DNA of 64,000 nt, taken from the NCBI GenBank assembly GCA_944474755.1, contig OX104114.1, positions 22,777,220 through 22,841,219 on the forward strand. Direction: 5' to 3'. Position numbers and translations under genes: made by a program. Shown in pieces: positions 22,660 to 34,800 of this stretch (positions are counted from its first letter, which is position 1; every line of letters begins with the position of its first letter). The DNA comes from Limnoperna fortunei (Eukaryota; Mollusca; Bivalvia; Mytilida; Modiolidae). The notes under the pieces were generated by a model. It ran no database searches and had not been told where the DNA came from. It saw only the letters and a program-made list of their open reading frames with translations.

Positions 22660-24290
22660 GTAAAAAGTTGAAAGCGTTTTTATTATAGGACCACAAAACA
22701 AATTTACATGAGACTGTAACCGTAATATGTTTTGGACATTTTTGAATTCACTGTTTCAACTAATGTATAATAATTTCAAATACATTTAGCAACTATTAAG
22801 CATATGAAAATGCTGCATTAAAACCCATTATACTAAATCTTTGATCATAGATGCATCAGATTCAAGTCTTCAAAAATCCACACTTATGAAAGGGGTTGGT
22901 TAACTTTCTATGAATTTTGGCTTCAACTTTTGTGAAATGTAAATACTTTTTTATATTTTGTATATGCACTTTTTATCATTCTAATATAACCAATCTTTAT
23001 CAAAATATATTACTGGATTTTTTGTATGGGTCACATGCTATTAAAAATCTACATCGTATATCTCAATTTGACGAAATTCGTGCATTTCAAGTCATTAATG
23101 CACACTAATCTTTAAAAGGAGAAAACCGACCGAACAACAAGAGTCAAAAGCCAAAGGACAATTACAAATCCGGATACAGGCAAACATAACACAAAAAAAC
23201 CAAAAACATAAAACACAGAAAGAGAGTAACCCGAACCCAATAAAAAGCATGGGTGCACTCAGGTGCTCCGGACGAGTAAGCAGTGCCTGCCTCTAATTAG
23301 ACACCCGTCGAGTTACTCATTGTCTTGTCTAAGGAAAAGTCAACTTCAGGAATAGAAAACACTCTAACACTACCTATGACTCAGCGAAAATGTCAGATAG
23401 TGTTTGAGACACTGATTTCCCATAAGTAATTAATGCACAATTATCATTAAAAATTATATATGATCACAGGAATAAACGCAGATATATCAGTGAAAGCTGT
23501 CGAGGCTTGTGCTTTATCTAAAAGAAAGAAGATTTTAGTAATAATGATAACTATGCAATCCGCACGAAATCGCGTATTCTTGTTCGTACCGAGATTTTGT
23601 TATTTAGATTTGTCATGGCAACGGAAATGACGATTTCGTCCCAAATAACGATTCTGGGATTTTCCCGCCGTATTTCATATGGATATGTTTTAAATGATGT
23701 ATTATTAATGCCTATTTTAGTAAGTATAAACATCATCGTCGCCTTATAAAGTATTGAGAAAGCTGACTCGGTGTTGATATAAATGTGACAGTAAGTGAAA
23801 ATACGATTTTCGGGGTTTTTCTGTACATAGTCGAGTACGTGTACTCTACAGCCATTTTAGAGGTCCCACGAATTGTACAATAGTAAGTATTGTTTGAATG
23901 TAAACAATGCTAACAGATGCTAATAATTATGCTACGAAATAATAAAACAACAAGAAAAATTACTACTCCGTTTTTCCCAGCAATGATAAAACCAAATGCT
24001 TATCAAATTAAACATACCACATTTTCATAATAGCATTGTAACACAAACGTGTTATCAAACAATTCTTTCACTTACATTTTACACATTTACCAAAATTAAC
24101 ATGGCAATACATGTTTAACAGATTTTTTGTGATCTACGGATAGACATACATGCATACAGACATTGATAACACCTAATACCCTACGACATGTCAGCTACAT
24201 GTAGTTAATATGTTCTGGGGCCATTGAAAAATCACAAAGTTGTGGATTTTGGTTCTATGTTGGAGACTACTCGATGTTCGCTTATATAAG
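22660..24290. other. Intron or intergenic sequence with an inverted R3 repeat
   Basis: 23135-23335 is an R3 copy on the minus strand. It carries 'acccgaacccaataaaaagc', 'actcaggtgctccggacgag' and 'agacacccgtcgagttactc'. The rest is AT-rich without recognisable features. Confidence 0.5.
23135..23335 (-). repeat. R3 interspersed repeat (bivalve type), inverted
   Basis: This is the best-preserved copy in the window. It runs from 'gagtcaaaagccaaaggaca' through 'ggtgctccggacgagtaagc' to 'acccgtcgagttactcattg'. The arrangement agrees with my recollection of a very common mussel repeat, which is one reason for suggesting a mytilid or related bivalve. No search could be run. Confidence 0.6.
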
Positions 24291-24292
24291 GC

Positions 24293-24712
24293 AGTTGACA
24301 TCGGCTCTGTAAATGACCTTTGACTGAGGGAGAGGAAAGGAGTTCTTATTTTGATATTTGGCTGCGCCGAGCTGTAGCATGGACACTGGATTTATTATTC
24401 AATGGAATTTATATATTAGAGCCTTATTTAAAAATCAGTTTCATACAGAATTTATAAATAAATTTATTTAAATATTTGTTAAATGTATTGGTTATTTTTC
24501 AGCTGATTATGCAAAGCCCATTTGTTGACTATTTTATGAGTGTTTGTAATTTCCATGAGTACCCTTCGGGATTTCAAAATTTGCGAAAAATTTTATCTGA
24601 CATGACACCCCAAAAATTTAATGTGATATAACTGAAATTATTTCGCTCGTTTTAAATGGTCTCTCATTACTCAAAGAAACTGGGTGCCAGAGTCAGAGTC
24701 GAAGTGTTGATT
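24293..24712 (+). mobile_element. TIR element copy 1, 3' end lost
   Basis: The copy begins 'gttgacatcggctctgtaaa' and matches the element at 26479-26932 for about 420 bp, for example 'ggctgcgccgagctgtagca' and 'gcgaaaaattttatctgaca'. Its 3' inverted repeat is missing: similarity stops near 24712. No open reading frame is shared between copies. Confidence 0.7.
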
Positions 24713-25085
24713 TTTTACTTTGTTGTCCAAAAGTTTGTGTGTCAATGATGTTATCAGTTCAGCAACTACAGCTATAATAGTGTAATTTTCACTTTTTTCT
24801 GTCAGATAACAGTAAACAATTAACAAATACATGTTTATGTTTACATTTACTAAAAACATTACAATTTATGGTTTTAAACAGTAAGTTACATGGCCTTGAA
24901 TGGCATAAATTTGTCAGATTTTATTGAAGACAGACACAACAAAGAATTTGAGAAAAAACCTACATTACTCAATTGATAACAGAAGCGAAATTCATTAAGT
25001 AAGGTTACACTATTGCAACTAAATAAATTTTACTTTGAACAAAACAAAAAAAAATACTTGCCCCCTTTAGCGCAGCCACACAGAG

Positions 25086-25141
25086 CACATGCATTCACAT
25101 ATATCAATCAATCAATCAATCAATCAATCACATGCATTCAC
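25086..25141. repeat. (ATCA)n run flanked by 13-bp direct repeats
   Basis: 'cacatgcattcac' occurs at 25086-25098 and again at 25129-25141. Between them are only about 30 bp, mostly (atca)n. This looks like a target-site duplication around the tail of a retroposed element with nothing else inserted. Confidence 0.65.
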
Positions 25142-25696
25142 CAAGGAACTCTGTGAGATGAGGTTCTATATGATATTGCTCACAAATGTCCTTTTAATCA
25201 AATTCATGATGCTGTTTTACCAAAAAGCAGGCAAAGCCAGAAAAATATGGTTTGTATTTTATTTATATCATTATTTTTGTCTAAAAAACTGATTCAGTAG
25301 CAACAGTAAAGTCGGGTCATAATCTAGCATGCAATTTTACCCCAAACAAATTATGATTGCATGACGATTTCTACAAGATGTATTTAAATCCAGCATTTTC
25401 CCTCAAATCTTTCATTTTACCAAGTGGAAACACTTGTAATCAACATTCATATCTCTACCTTTTAGCAATTAAAAAATAGACATTCATAAAGTTAATACCT
25501 TGTCAACCAAAGGCAATAATTGTAGGCACTGAAGAATGCAAACAAACTATAAAATGAAGATTTTATTGTAAATATATGAAATTGATCCATACATGTTTTA
25601 AAGAACAAAATTAGAGGATAATAATCTGATTCCTATTTTAGAAATACAATCACAGAAATGTCTTGCTGAGATCACAAAGATAGTTTATACATTTTG

Positions 25697-25714
25697 TGTG
25701 TGTGTGTGTGAGGG
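25697..25714. repeat. (GT)n microsatellite
   Basis: A short run of 'tgtgtgtgtgtg' followed by a purine-rich 'gagggggagggg' tract. Confidence 0.8.
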
Positions 25715-26478
25715 GGAGGGGTTACATGTAGATGGAAAAAGCCAGGATATGCGAATATATATAAAGGTGACATATATGTAGGTGGAGAGGTTTCATTTGG
25801 TAACCATGGACCTTGTTGCATAAATGCACTCGGTTGCTAATTTTAAAAACATGTTTTTTGCTTTCACCATTTATTTCAAATTCCTGTGTTTATGTTTACT
25901 TGGTTACAACATCATAGCATTATGACGTCACAGTTTGCACGATGTCATAAAGGGTACTTCAAATCTCCTGGCTGTGTCAATCTTTTTTTAAAGAAACTTC
26001 TTTGGAAATATTGCTATTAACCTATTAATAATCAGTTGAATTTTAGTAAATACAAATGTACACTCATTTGTGAACCATAATTTGAGTATTGTTTAAGAAT
26101 GTTTGATTGTGCAATTAATACAAAAAATAGAACGTAAAATATGTAAAAATTTGTTTTTAAAGATAAGTAATACGCCCATTTTTCTTCTTAAAAAGGTAAA
26201 ATTTGTATTACTTTAAATATATAGACTTCCTATGGTTTATTATAACATATATATAGGTTGCGAAAGCTAAAACTCATCATCCAGCTATAGATATAATGAC
26301 GCATGAAAGATGTAGATTTTGTTTTAAATCGTGTCTAGTTGAACAATTGAAAGCGTTAAGACTGAAACATCTTTATTTTATTTCGAAATGAGATGAAAAT
26401 TGGCAGATTTGCTCGTAATGTGGGGAAGAAAAAGTAAATACAGTAAAAAGTGTGACAAATAAAAATTTCATTTTCAAT

Positions 26479-26932
26479 TTGACAACGGCTCTGTAAATGA
26501 CCTTTGACTGAGGAAATTAGTTCTTATTTTGATATTTGGCTGCGCCGAGCTGTAGCATAGACAGTGGATTTATTATTCAATGGAATTAAGATATTAGAGC
26601 CTTATTTCAAAAGCAGTTTCATACAAAATTGATAAATAAATTTATTTATATAATTTGTTAAATGTATTGGTTATTTTTCAGCTGATTGTGCAAAGCCCAT
26701 TTCTGGACTATTTAATGGGTGTTTGCGTGTTTCCATAAGCAACCTTCGTGGTTTCTTAATTTGCGAAAAATTTTATCTGACATGACGCCCCGAAAATTGA
26801 ATTTGAGATAACTGAAATTATTTCGCTCGTTTTGACTGGTCTCACATTCCCCAACGAAACTTGGCGCCCAAGTCAGAGCAAAAATGTTAATAGTTTCCCC
26901 AATACGCAAATTATTAAGAGGCCGTTGTCAGT
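26479..26932 (+). mobile_element. Non-autonomous TIR element (about 455 bp), copy 2
   Basis: The left end 'tgacaacggctct' is the inverted partner of the right end 'agaggccgttgtca'. Both ends carry TGACAACGGC as a terminal inverted repeat. The inside is non-coding and matches copies at 24293-24712 and 60500-60812. This is typical of a MITE-like DNA transposon mobilised by a transposase encoded elsewhere. The superfamily cannot be named, because the target duplication is unclear. Confidence 0.7.
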
Positions 26933-27242
26933 TAAACTGTATTCTAATTAACATTTAACATCTCATAACAAAAAAAGATATGGCAATAAACTCTTAACAG
27001 TACTTTCTATCTTTTTGTCCAATATTCCCAAGCAAATTTAAGATGTCAGAGTGTATGTTCTCAGCGTTGAACGTAACTGGGTAAAGAAAGGTATATTTAT
27101 TGACACTTGCTTTCCTAAATGTAAGAAAATCTTGTCTTACCCACCATATGAATTTACAACAAAAGTGTGTACTTTCTCAAACTGTATTTTTTAATGTAAA
27201 AAAAGTCAACTTATGTAAAAACACATGGCTTCCAAACATTCT

Positions 27243-27305
27243 GGGCTCTTGATGGTCGAGTGGTAAAGGTAGTTAGTCATCTACTATTGATCACGTGCTT
27301 GTCAA
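27243..27305 (+). mobile_element. SINE, 5' tRNA-like head only
   Basis: 'ggtcgagtggtaaaggtagt' followed by 'ctactattgatcacgtg' matches the head of the full SINE at 43270-43539. Similarity ends before the B box. Confidence 0.6.
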
Positions 27306-27719
27306 GAAAGATCTGCAAAATGGGTAGCCATTAAAGATTTGATCTTCGATTAACTCAACATAATGAAGACGGACATAAAATTGTCATACTTGGTGCTTAT
27401 CAAGTGAAATTGTAATGAAGTATAGATGGCGGTCATACCATATGTTTACATAATGATTTATATAATTTGTTGCATTTCATGATACAGAGCAATACATTGT
27501 CTGGATCAAATATACACACACATGTCGGGCTGTATCTTGTATGTGCTCATAAGGCTGATATAATTTGGTAATTATGTTGTGCATGGGAATCCAATCGCGA
27601 TAGGAGTGTTTTTCTCTCAGATGTCAATAACCTTCCTCAGACTATGAATCAGAGACAGAAAGTACTGTTAGAGTGATAGAAGAGTAAACATTTTGTATGT
27701 CCTTTTATAGCTCACAGTT

Positions 27720-28985
27720 ATTCCTGATTTGTTAAAACCAATTTTAACCTTACAAAATCTGTTAAGTATTGTAATTGGCATGTACAGTGTAAATGTGCAT
27801 TAATATGCAAACGTTACCTCCGAAATAAAGGTTGTATACCATTGTTTGCAATCATATTCAAATGTCTTAATGTTTAATAGAGTTATAGCAGACATTCTCT
27901 TTTGGTTACAAAATCCCCGTTGTTTTTTTTGTTTGTTTGAATGGTGTTTTAACGCCACTTTCAGCAATTTTTCAGCTATTTCATGGCTTCCAGTTTTTAT
28001 TGGGGGAGGAAGCCGGAGTACCCGGAGAGAACCCCCGACCTGCGGTAGGAAAACTGGCAATCCTTGTCAATTAAGATTGGAGTCGAGTACACCCTGCCTG
28101 CAGTGAGAATCGAACCCGCAATCTCAGTGTTGACAGACCACGTGATCAATAGTAGACAAACTACCTTGACCACTCGGCCACCGAGGCCCCAATCCCCGTT
28201 GTAACCGCCACCAATCTGTCATAATGGACACTAACATACCTTTTGATATGAAACTATATCTAAAACAGTTTAATTCTTGCAATCATGTTTTATTCTTTTA
28301 TTTAAAGTTTTATTAATTTATAAACCAGAAATCTATAAAAATTTGTTATAAAAACATTTTACCCTTATTAAAATATAATGTGTTGTAATTGGGTTGAAAA
28401 TGTCTATAAATACCAAAATGTATACCTAAAGTAAAACGTAAATGCCATTTCTGGCAATTATATATTATTACTGTTAAAAAGTTCGATTGAATCTCGTTTT
28501 AAAGAAAGAATAAATAAAAAAAGGGTTGTAATTGGCTTTTAAAAAACTATTAATATGAAAACTATACCAAAAATAAAAACTATATGACATTTCTGGAAAT
28601 CATATATAATTACTGTTGTCAAGTTTTAATATTTTTTTACCAGAAATCCATAATTATTTTTTTAAAAGCCATTTTAATCCCAAAAATCTGTTATGATTTG
28701 TAATTGGCTTAAAAAGGTCTATTTATATGAAAACTGTACATTAAATAAAACCTACATTCCATTATTTGGAATTACATATTACTGTTTTATAAATTTTTTT
28801 ACAGAAATTTATGAATGTGTTTTAAAAAAGCATTTTCGTAACGCTTGAAAATGTTTATTAATTTGAACACTATACCTAAAAAAATTATATACTATTTCTT
28901 TCTTTTTTATATATTATCGTTTTAAAGTTAGTTTATAGAAATCCATTATTAACCCCATAAATCTGTTATAAGTTGTAATTGGGTT
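27720..28985. repeat. Degenerate tandem satellite, about 125-175 bp unit
   Basis: The landmark 'ttgtaattgg(c/g)' recurs at about 27775, 28384, 28526, 28699 and 28975. Each is followed by a 'taaaaaggtctatttatatg' type segment and then 'catttctgg(a/c)aat.atat'. Another segment, 'ccagaaatc.ataa', recurs too. The array is cut by the SINE at 27924-28190. Units are diverged. No coding function is seen. Confidence 0.6.
27924..28190 (-). mobile_element. Full-length tRNA-derived SINE with 12-bp target duplication
   Basis: On the minus strand it begins 'ggggcctcggtggccgagtg' (A-box region). It then has the B box in 'gcgggttcgattctcactgc', a conserved 3' part ('cctcccccaataaaaactgg', 'gtggcgttaaaa') and a (caaa)n tail. 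'aatccccgttgt' at 27912-27923 is repeated exactly at 28191-28202. The 3' part resembles that of mollusc SINEs, but the family name is not certain. Short open frames on both strands here are by-products. Confidence 0.88.
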
Positions 28986-31900
28986 TATTCTTTATTTCAC
29001 AAATTATTCAACGTTGTTCTACCAGAATATTACAAAAAAGTCATTTCAAGAAGGGTCAAAAATCGGTCCTTAGTGAACATGGTCCTATAGTTCACCAAAT
29101 GTGCGTTAGTCTAAGTCTAAGACTCATAGGCTTAATTAAACACACAATTGTTTTATGTTGAATCATATATCACCACAATAAATGGAGCAATACTATTTAC
29201 GTCAGCTCCGAAGTGTTCTACTGAGCTCACGATGACGTTTTTAAAATTCAGATTTATAATTTCACGTTGTAAATATCCTATAGTCAAAACCTATGATAGT
29301 TTTAAAGTACTTTAAAATGTTAATAATTGAGAAACAGCAGTTTCAAAATATAAATTGTATCAAGGTTCTAAAATATTTTCAAAATAGCGGTAAAACTGTC
29401 AGGCCTTTTGTTTGACGCTAACAGAAAATCAGAAAATTTTAATGATATGATATGTGACGTATTTTGATCAAAACGTGAATTTTAGGCAAAACAAGAATTA
29501 ATAGAACATAATTAATTACTTGTATTCTGTGATTTTTCTGAAAACCGCTTCAATATTATATGCAAAAAGTTTCATAATTATATATAATAATTTGTACCAA
29601 CATAATTATTGAACATAAATAACATTTTATTACTTCACGCACATGACATTATCAACAAATAAAAATATTCTAATTTTTAATTCAATGCCTTTGAATTGGA
29701 ACTATTTCCTAAGTCCAAGAATATTTGCAGTCATAGCAGATAGTAATCGTAGGTAAATCATGAGAAAACGATTAAAAGTACATGCAGGTTTAATGCATGT
29801 ACATGAACGTTTTAATTACATCTTATCATAACGTTATGTCTCTTCTGAATTCACAAGATCACTTAATGTTAAACATAAGTTTCGTTTAAAACCTTATTTT
29901 TAAACTTAAGCAAAACTCATTATTCAAATTTCAAATTCAAAATAACTTTTACATGTACAATGTTATAGATTGGTGCCAAAAAAACTGTAAGGCCTCTGTA
30001 GGACCTCTTGTAAATTAACAGAAATCCAGAAAACCGCTCATATTAAGTTAATTAAATTGATAGTATTTTTCGCATTATTATACTACATATTAATGGGATA
30101 CTTAAGGATTTTTATGGAATTTATAGGACATATACGAACATAAAGTAAGTATGAGGAGCGGTACCTTGTAATGAAACCAAACTAGAGCATACAGTTCATT
30201 ATAAAATATAATATACAATTTATTATAAGATCAATTAGTTTTCTTAAACAAATGGCAACGTTTTGCATATATGTAATATTCTTCTAAGTACTTACAAACA
30301 ATGAAAACATAGAGATACAATTTGACAGCCATTATCCAAGATTCACATGTCTTGTTTGACTGAAATTTCCAAACTATGCAATAACTATGTCATTATGACA
30401 AGATTTTACGATCGCTACCAGAAACTGTCAATTTGGTTGGTCTGCACAATAGGAGAGATATCCAGTACTTTCTAATCCCACGAAATAATCTACTTTAAAC
30501 AAGCAATGACATGATTGATATTTCGCGACTTTAGGTGACTTTTCCCGAAGTATCATCGAAATATATTTCAAAACTATATTTATAATATTTCAGTACAGTA
30601 ATTTGTTGAATCTATGAAATAAATAAACAAACATCTGTGTTTTAACTGGTTCTACAAGTACTAGTGATAGACACTTCGACACATTCATTTTGTTGCATAC
30701 GTTTTTAAAGCATTCTGAAACTTGTTTTATATGAAAAATGCACATAACTAATGTGGTTCTAGAGCAACGAATACATCCTAGATCTTTAAATACTTGGATA
30801 CTTGTTGTGTACCTCAGCTAAAGCATGGCTGAATTGTTTTAGAATCATCTATTTTAGTTGCTTTGGAATGCAGGTATTTAGCTGAAAACAAAATTGCATT
30901 CTTTGTTAACGGAATCGTTTTAAAAAAGATACGCACACAAAAACATTAATATGACTAAGAAAAATCGGTTAATGATTTCATTTTGAATATGATTATACAA
31001 TAAAACAATCCTTTTCTTTAGAAACATTTCTCCTAAACATTTTGATATACATATGTCTTTGGGATTCGCATAGATATAATGATTTCTATTTGAATAAAAA
31101 TTAAAATCAAAAATACGAATGCAAAGAGAAATTAGGAATTTAAAACAGTCTTCAGCAAAGTATCGTTTTCTTGTTCTCTACCTATAATGAACACATCTTT
31201 GGTAACACTGGAGATCAATAAATAAGGCCTTGACCTGTAAACAGTGTCATAAAATGTTGAATAGTAAACTATATTTGAACACAGTATGACGAACTATTGT
31301 TTCACAAGACAAACACAATTAATTCAGTACTTAGGTATTAAAGTACTAAGTTCAATACATAGTAACTCTACAAATGTGCTGATATATATAATTGATTGAG
31401 TTGATGAAAAGCAGTCCATTGACGCCATAATTATACACTTCTTGTTGCAAACGAAGTGTCTATGTGTTTACATGTAATTGCGTCTATAATTTTTAAAATA
31501 GTGGGTATTTATAACATTCTAACGCTTTAATGTAGGTTATGCTGAAGCTTTCAATCACAGTGTAAGTAACTATAACCTTGTCAAAAGTGACAGATTTTAT
31601 CATTATCGTTGCTGGGCGTATATAATGTATTGTAGTAGTATATCAAAAGAGTTGTTCAAAATAACGAAATTTGTTCTTTTCGATTTGATGCTTTAGAATT
31701 CCAATATACTAATTTTTTGTCTCTAAATAAACAGTTAAAAATTTTAGATTTATTATTTGAAATTACAGACAGACGGACATTTCACATTCGTCTCAAATTT
31801 AGACTGTTACAATGATATTCAAATAATAAAGGAGTTTAAGGTTTCCTGTTTGAAGTAAAAATGTGCTAAACGGTTATTGCGTAATATACTTTGTACTCAG

Positions 31901-32175
31901 AATTGTAATTAATAGATTTCTACTGTATAGATACCTTTAAACATTGATATTTCATAACAAAGTAAAATGCATCTCATATTTTTATTCAAAACAAAAGTAT
32001 AAATAACCGACTTCGGAGAGAGGCAAGATTGTCAATTTTTATATAAACACTATATTTATATAAAAGTTACGTAGTAACTTCTAGAAACTTGACATCATTA
32101 TATTTTGTTTTCACATATGATACTTTGTTCGTGAATGCGTTTTTATTTTTGAAACGTTTTTCTATAATATTTTTA
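28986..32175. other. AT-rich intergenic or intronic sequence, no gene seen
   Basis: I found only a small match near 30290-30340 to the repeat blocks at 1600-1650 and 2970-3030. No exon with good splice sites and motif support was seen. Confidence 0.45.
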
Positions 32176-32176
32176 G

Positions 32177-32245
32177 AGAGACAACTTGAATACCCGATCA
32201 TCTTTGCCAAAAAATCTACCAATCCAGCAATCATTACAGTTACAG
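32177..32245 (+). CDS. Possible B-type linker exon on the plus strand
   Basis: The acceptor 'ataatatttttag' (phase 1) and donor 'GTTACAG|gtacaa' (phase 1) enclose 69 nt, the same length as B1. The peptide contains 'LEYPII' and ends 'NPAIITVT', loosely like 'TEYANN...TTTVTL'. The orientation is opposite to all other module exons, and no W, E, D or A partner was found nearby on this strand. It is either an inverted stray copy or chance. Confidence 0.22.
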
Positions 32246-32939
32246 GTACAACACCAGGGTACATACACTGTTCAATAATTAAACGTCTTAAAATATCAAA
32301 ATATCATATTTGATGAGAACAATCTGTGTTTTGAAAAAATGAAAAATCGTCAAAATGAAAACTATCATAAGATATTTGAGCAACACTTTAATGTGCATTG
32401 TATTACAAAACGCTGTTATTAGCAAAGGTACAGAAATTTCAATGTACCTTTATTTACTGTAATAAGAAATTGAGGATTTAAATAAAGAAAGGTCAACAAT
32501 CTTATCAGACATGATATATGCAAAGTATGTGTCATTAGGTACGTTCGGTGTCTTTTAACTGGATGTGGTCCGTGTTTCACAATCACGAAGATATGCTATA
32601 ATGTGAATCTCGATTGCACTACTCTTTGGTACATAAAGTTAAGTGCACATTTATTCTAATCCTTTAACTCCACAGCCGCCCTTGTCAGTAGGTTGTATTA
32701 GTTCAATCTGTGCGATAAGTGTTCGTTGGTTATTTGTTTGAATATTTTAGTGCTGAAATTTGTCAGTCTTAAACTGCATTGTTTGCGACCAGCATATCAA
32801 TATATAATTATTTTACATAACTTATCCATTTTTGTGTTCAACAGTTTTTACGATACTTATTTTAAGTATTATGTCGAAACAAAGAAAACGATACAGAATA
32901 CAATCCCTGGAACGTATAAGCTAACAATTTTATAGTTTG

Positions 32940-33130
32940 TGCATCGTGCGTTTATCGTACAACATTCGTATATCGTTCGTACATCGTGAGTATATTGTTC
33001 GTATATGGTACCGTATAACGTATAGTATATAGTGCATCGTTTTCTCAATCGTTCATTGTATGGATTTCCATTTGTAATAGCGTACATAGTATTGTTTTTG
33101 CGCATCGTTTTCTACCGCGTGCATCCTATG
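32940..33130. repeat. Degenerate TCGTNCGTATATCGT-type tandem repeat
   Basis: A run of 'cattcgtatatcgttcgtac', 'atcgtgagtatattgttcgt' and related words repeats with a period of about 10-13 bp and gradually decays to 'gcatcgttttc'. The minus-strand open frame across it is a result of the repeat. Confidence 0.6.
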
Positions 33131-33400
33131 CAATGACTTATCGTTTACCTTTGGTTTTCTGATTATGTTAGCTTACATCTTATGTTGCATGGATTAGATA
33201 ATTGTACATGTATATTGTTCGCACAACGTTTAAAAGACTGCAACATTAAATAAACACTTTCTGCTCTTAGGATTATAACTGCGCATCAATAGTTCTTAAA
33301 TAATGAATAATTGGCATACGAAAGTTCCTAACATTGATTCAAAACTACATTGCAAAATTATATGAAATTTGTTTACATAATATAACCTGTAATTTAGTCG

Positions 33401-33455
<55 letters not shown>

Positions 33456-33490
33456 ATTAATTAATTAATTAATTAATTAATTAATTAATA
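33401..33490. repeat. Compound (TAAA)n-(TTAA)n microsatellite
   Basis: About 55 bp of pure (taaa)n passes directly into about 35 bp of (ttaa)n. Confidence 0.95.
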
Positions 33491-34112
33491 ATAGGTGCTG
33501 AAATATTCGCACTATCGAATGGACGAACTTTGTTAACAACACAACGTAGAAATTATTAAAAATTGCATCCACGTTTCTGATAAATCAGACACTGCTTTCC
33601 TTTATAAAATTCTCACCCAGTTCAATCGCAGAATCGGACTGATTTAGTTTTGAAAATTGCAGAAAAATTGCAAGCGCCAAATGTGTAACGTTTCGCACAT
33701 TTCCACATAACATACTCAAAAAGAAGTAATTCATTTGTTTAATAAGGCAATAAACAACAAACACAAAGGCCATATAAGATAGCTAAAATTTAGTTTATCC
33801 AACCGAGAACGACATTGTTTATCAATAAAGATAATACTAGTTTTTACCGCCAACAACCGATAGGTTTGAATACAGTTACTCATATATAACAATTCACAAA
33901 TATTTTACTTTCACCGTTCTGAAGTAACAATAATTAAACTCCTCCTACAGCCTGAACTATTTTTTATTGATTGATCACTTAGATATAATCACATAAAGGA
34001 GATTAAATATCAAACATTATTTATTGATTAAAATTACTTAATCCTAACATAAACAGATTGTTGATAATGTAGAAACTTAAAATAAAATTATTGTAAAACA
34101 AAAGTACACAGA

Positions 34113-34460
34113 ATGCAAGAAAATCATTTGCTTCAAATTCTAAATATGGCCGATAAATTCGGAATTTGTTCTCCAAATTACCAAACAACATGGACAAAAT
34201 TTGAAATAAATTCCGACGATGAAGACTATACATTAGCCAATTCGGACATGTTCTATCTCGGGCCAACAAATTTAAATTTTATACACATTTTAGTATGAAG
34301 GGACATAAATGAAGTAATATCTGCAGTTGATAATGCGGAGAATATTTTTCGTCAATCTGATCAACGTCATCATGTTGATTCTGAACCAATACAACTTGTG
34401 CCACCACCAAAAAATGTTAAAACCAATGGAAGAAGCAGATCTTTATGCTTTTAAAGATAA
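34113..34460 (+). pseudogene. Unidentified coding remnant
   Basis: A plus-strand frame at 34113-34298 ('DKFGICSPNYQTTW', 'NSDDEDYTLANSDMF') appears to continue after a frame change. The continuation, from about 34305, is 'ISAVDNAENIFRQSD' and then 'EPIQLVPPPKNVKTNGRSR'. The acidic stretch followed by Pro-rich and basic ends looks like the C-terminal tail of a transposon or nuclear protein. I do not recognise it. The region has no splice support. Confidence 0.3.
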
Positions 34461-34574
34461 TTTTTATCAATCTACATCAACTAAAACAAAACAAAGGGGA
34501 GTGTGAAATTAATTTTAAGGTGAATTTCTATTAAATAAAATTACTTTACATTCTGAAAATATTGTAAAAAATAA

Positions 34575-34800
34575 ACTTTCATGGATAATAAAAAACAGAA
34601 ACCCTTCTTTCCACACAAAACACTAACAAATAATAACATCAAAAACAGAACCACTCTCCTTTCTACACAAACACATTTAAATTAAAAACGAAATAAATCC
34701 TTACCCCTTTTGACACATCCAATTAAAAACAGAATCCCCTGCTTTACACAAAAACAAAAGAAATTAAAAACAAAATCACCCGCTTTCCCACACAAACATG
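34575..34800. repeat. Minisatellite of about 40-57 bp units
   Basis: 'aaaaacagaa.cc.ct.cttt' followed by 'ccacacaaacac' recurs about five times (near 34590, 34645, 34682, 34724 and 34763). The units are imperfect. Confidence 0.6.

Noticed and set aside
27800..28106. 86-codon open frames on both strands
   Set aside because: They coincide with the SINE at 27924-28190. The same happens at 37206-37452, 43181-43554 and 41556-41753.
32869..33105. 78-codon minus-strand frame with several cysteines
   Set aside because: It is the translation of a degenerate short tandem repeat and has no splice or domain support.
34575..34800. CRISPR-like array
   Set aside because: The units are contiguous and imperfect without spacers, and the genome is eukaryotic. 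It is a minisatellite.
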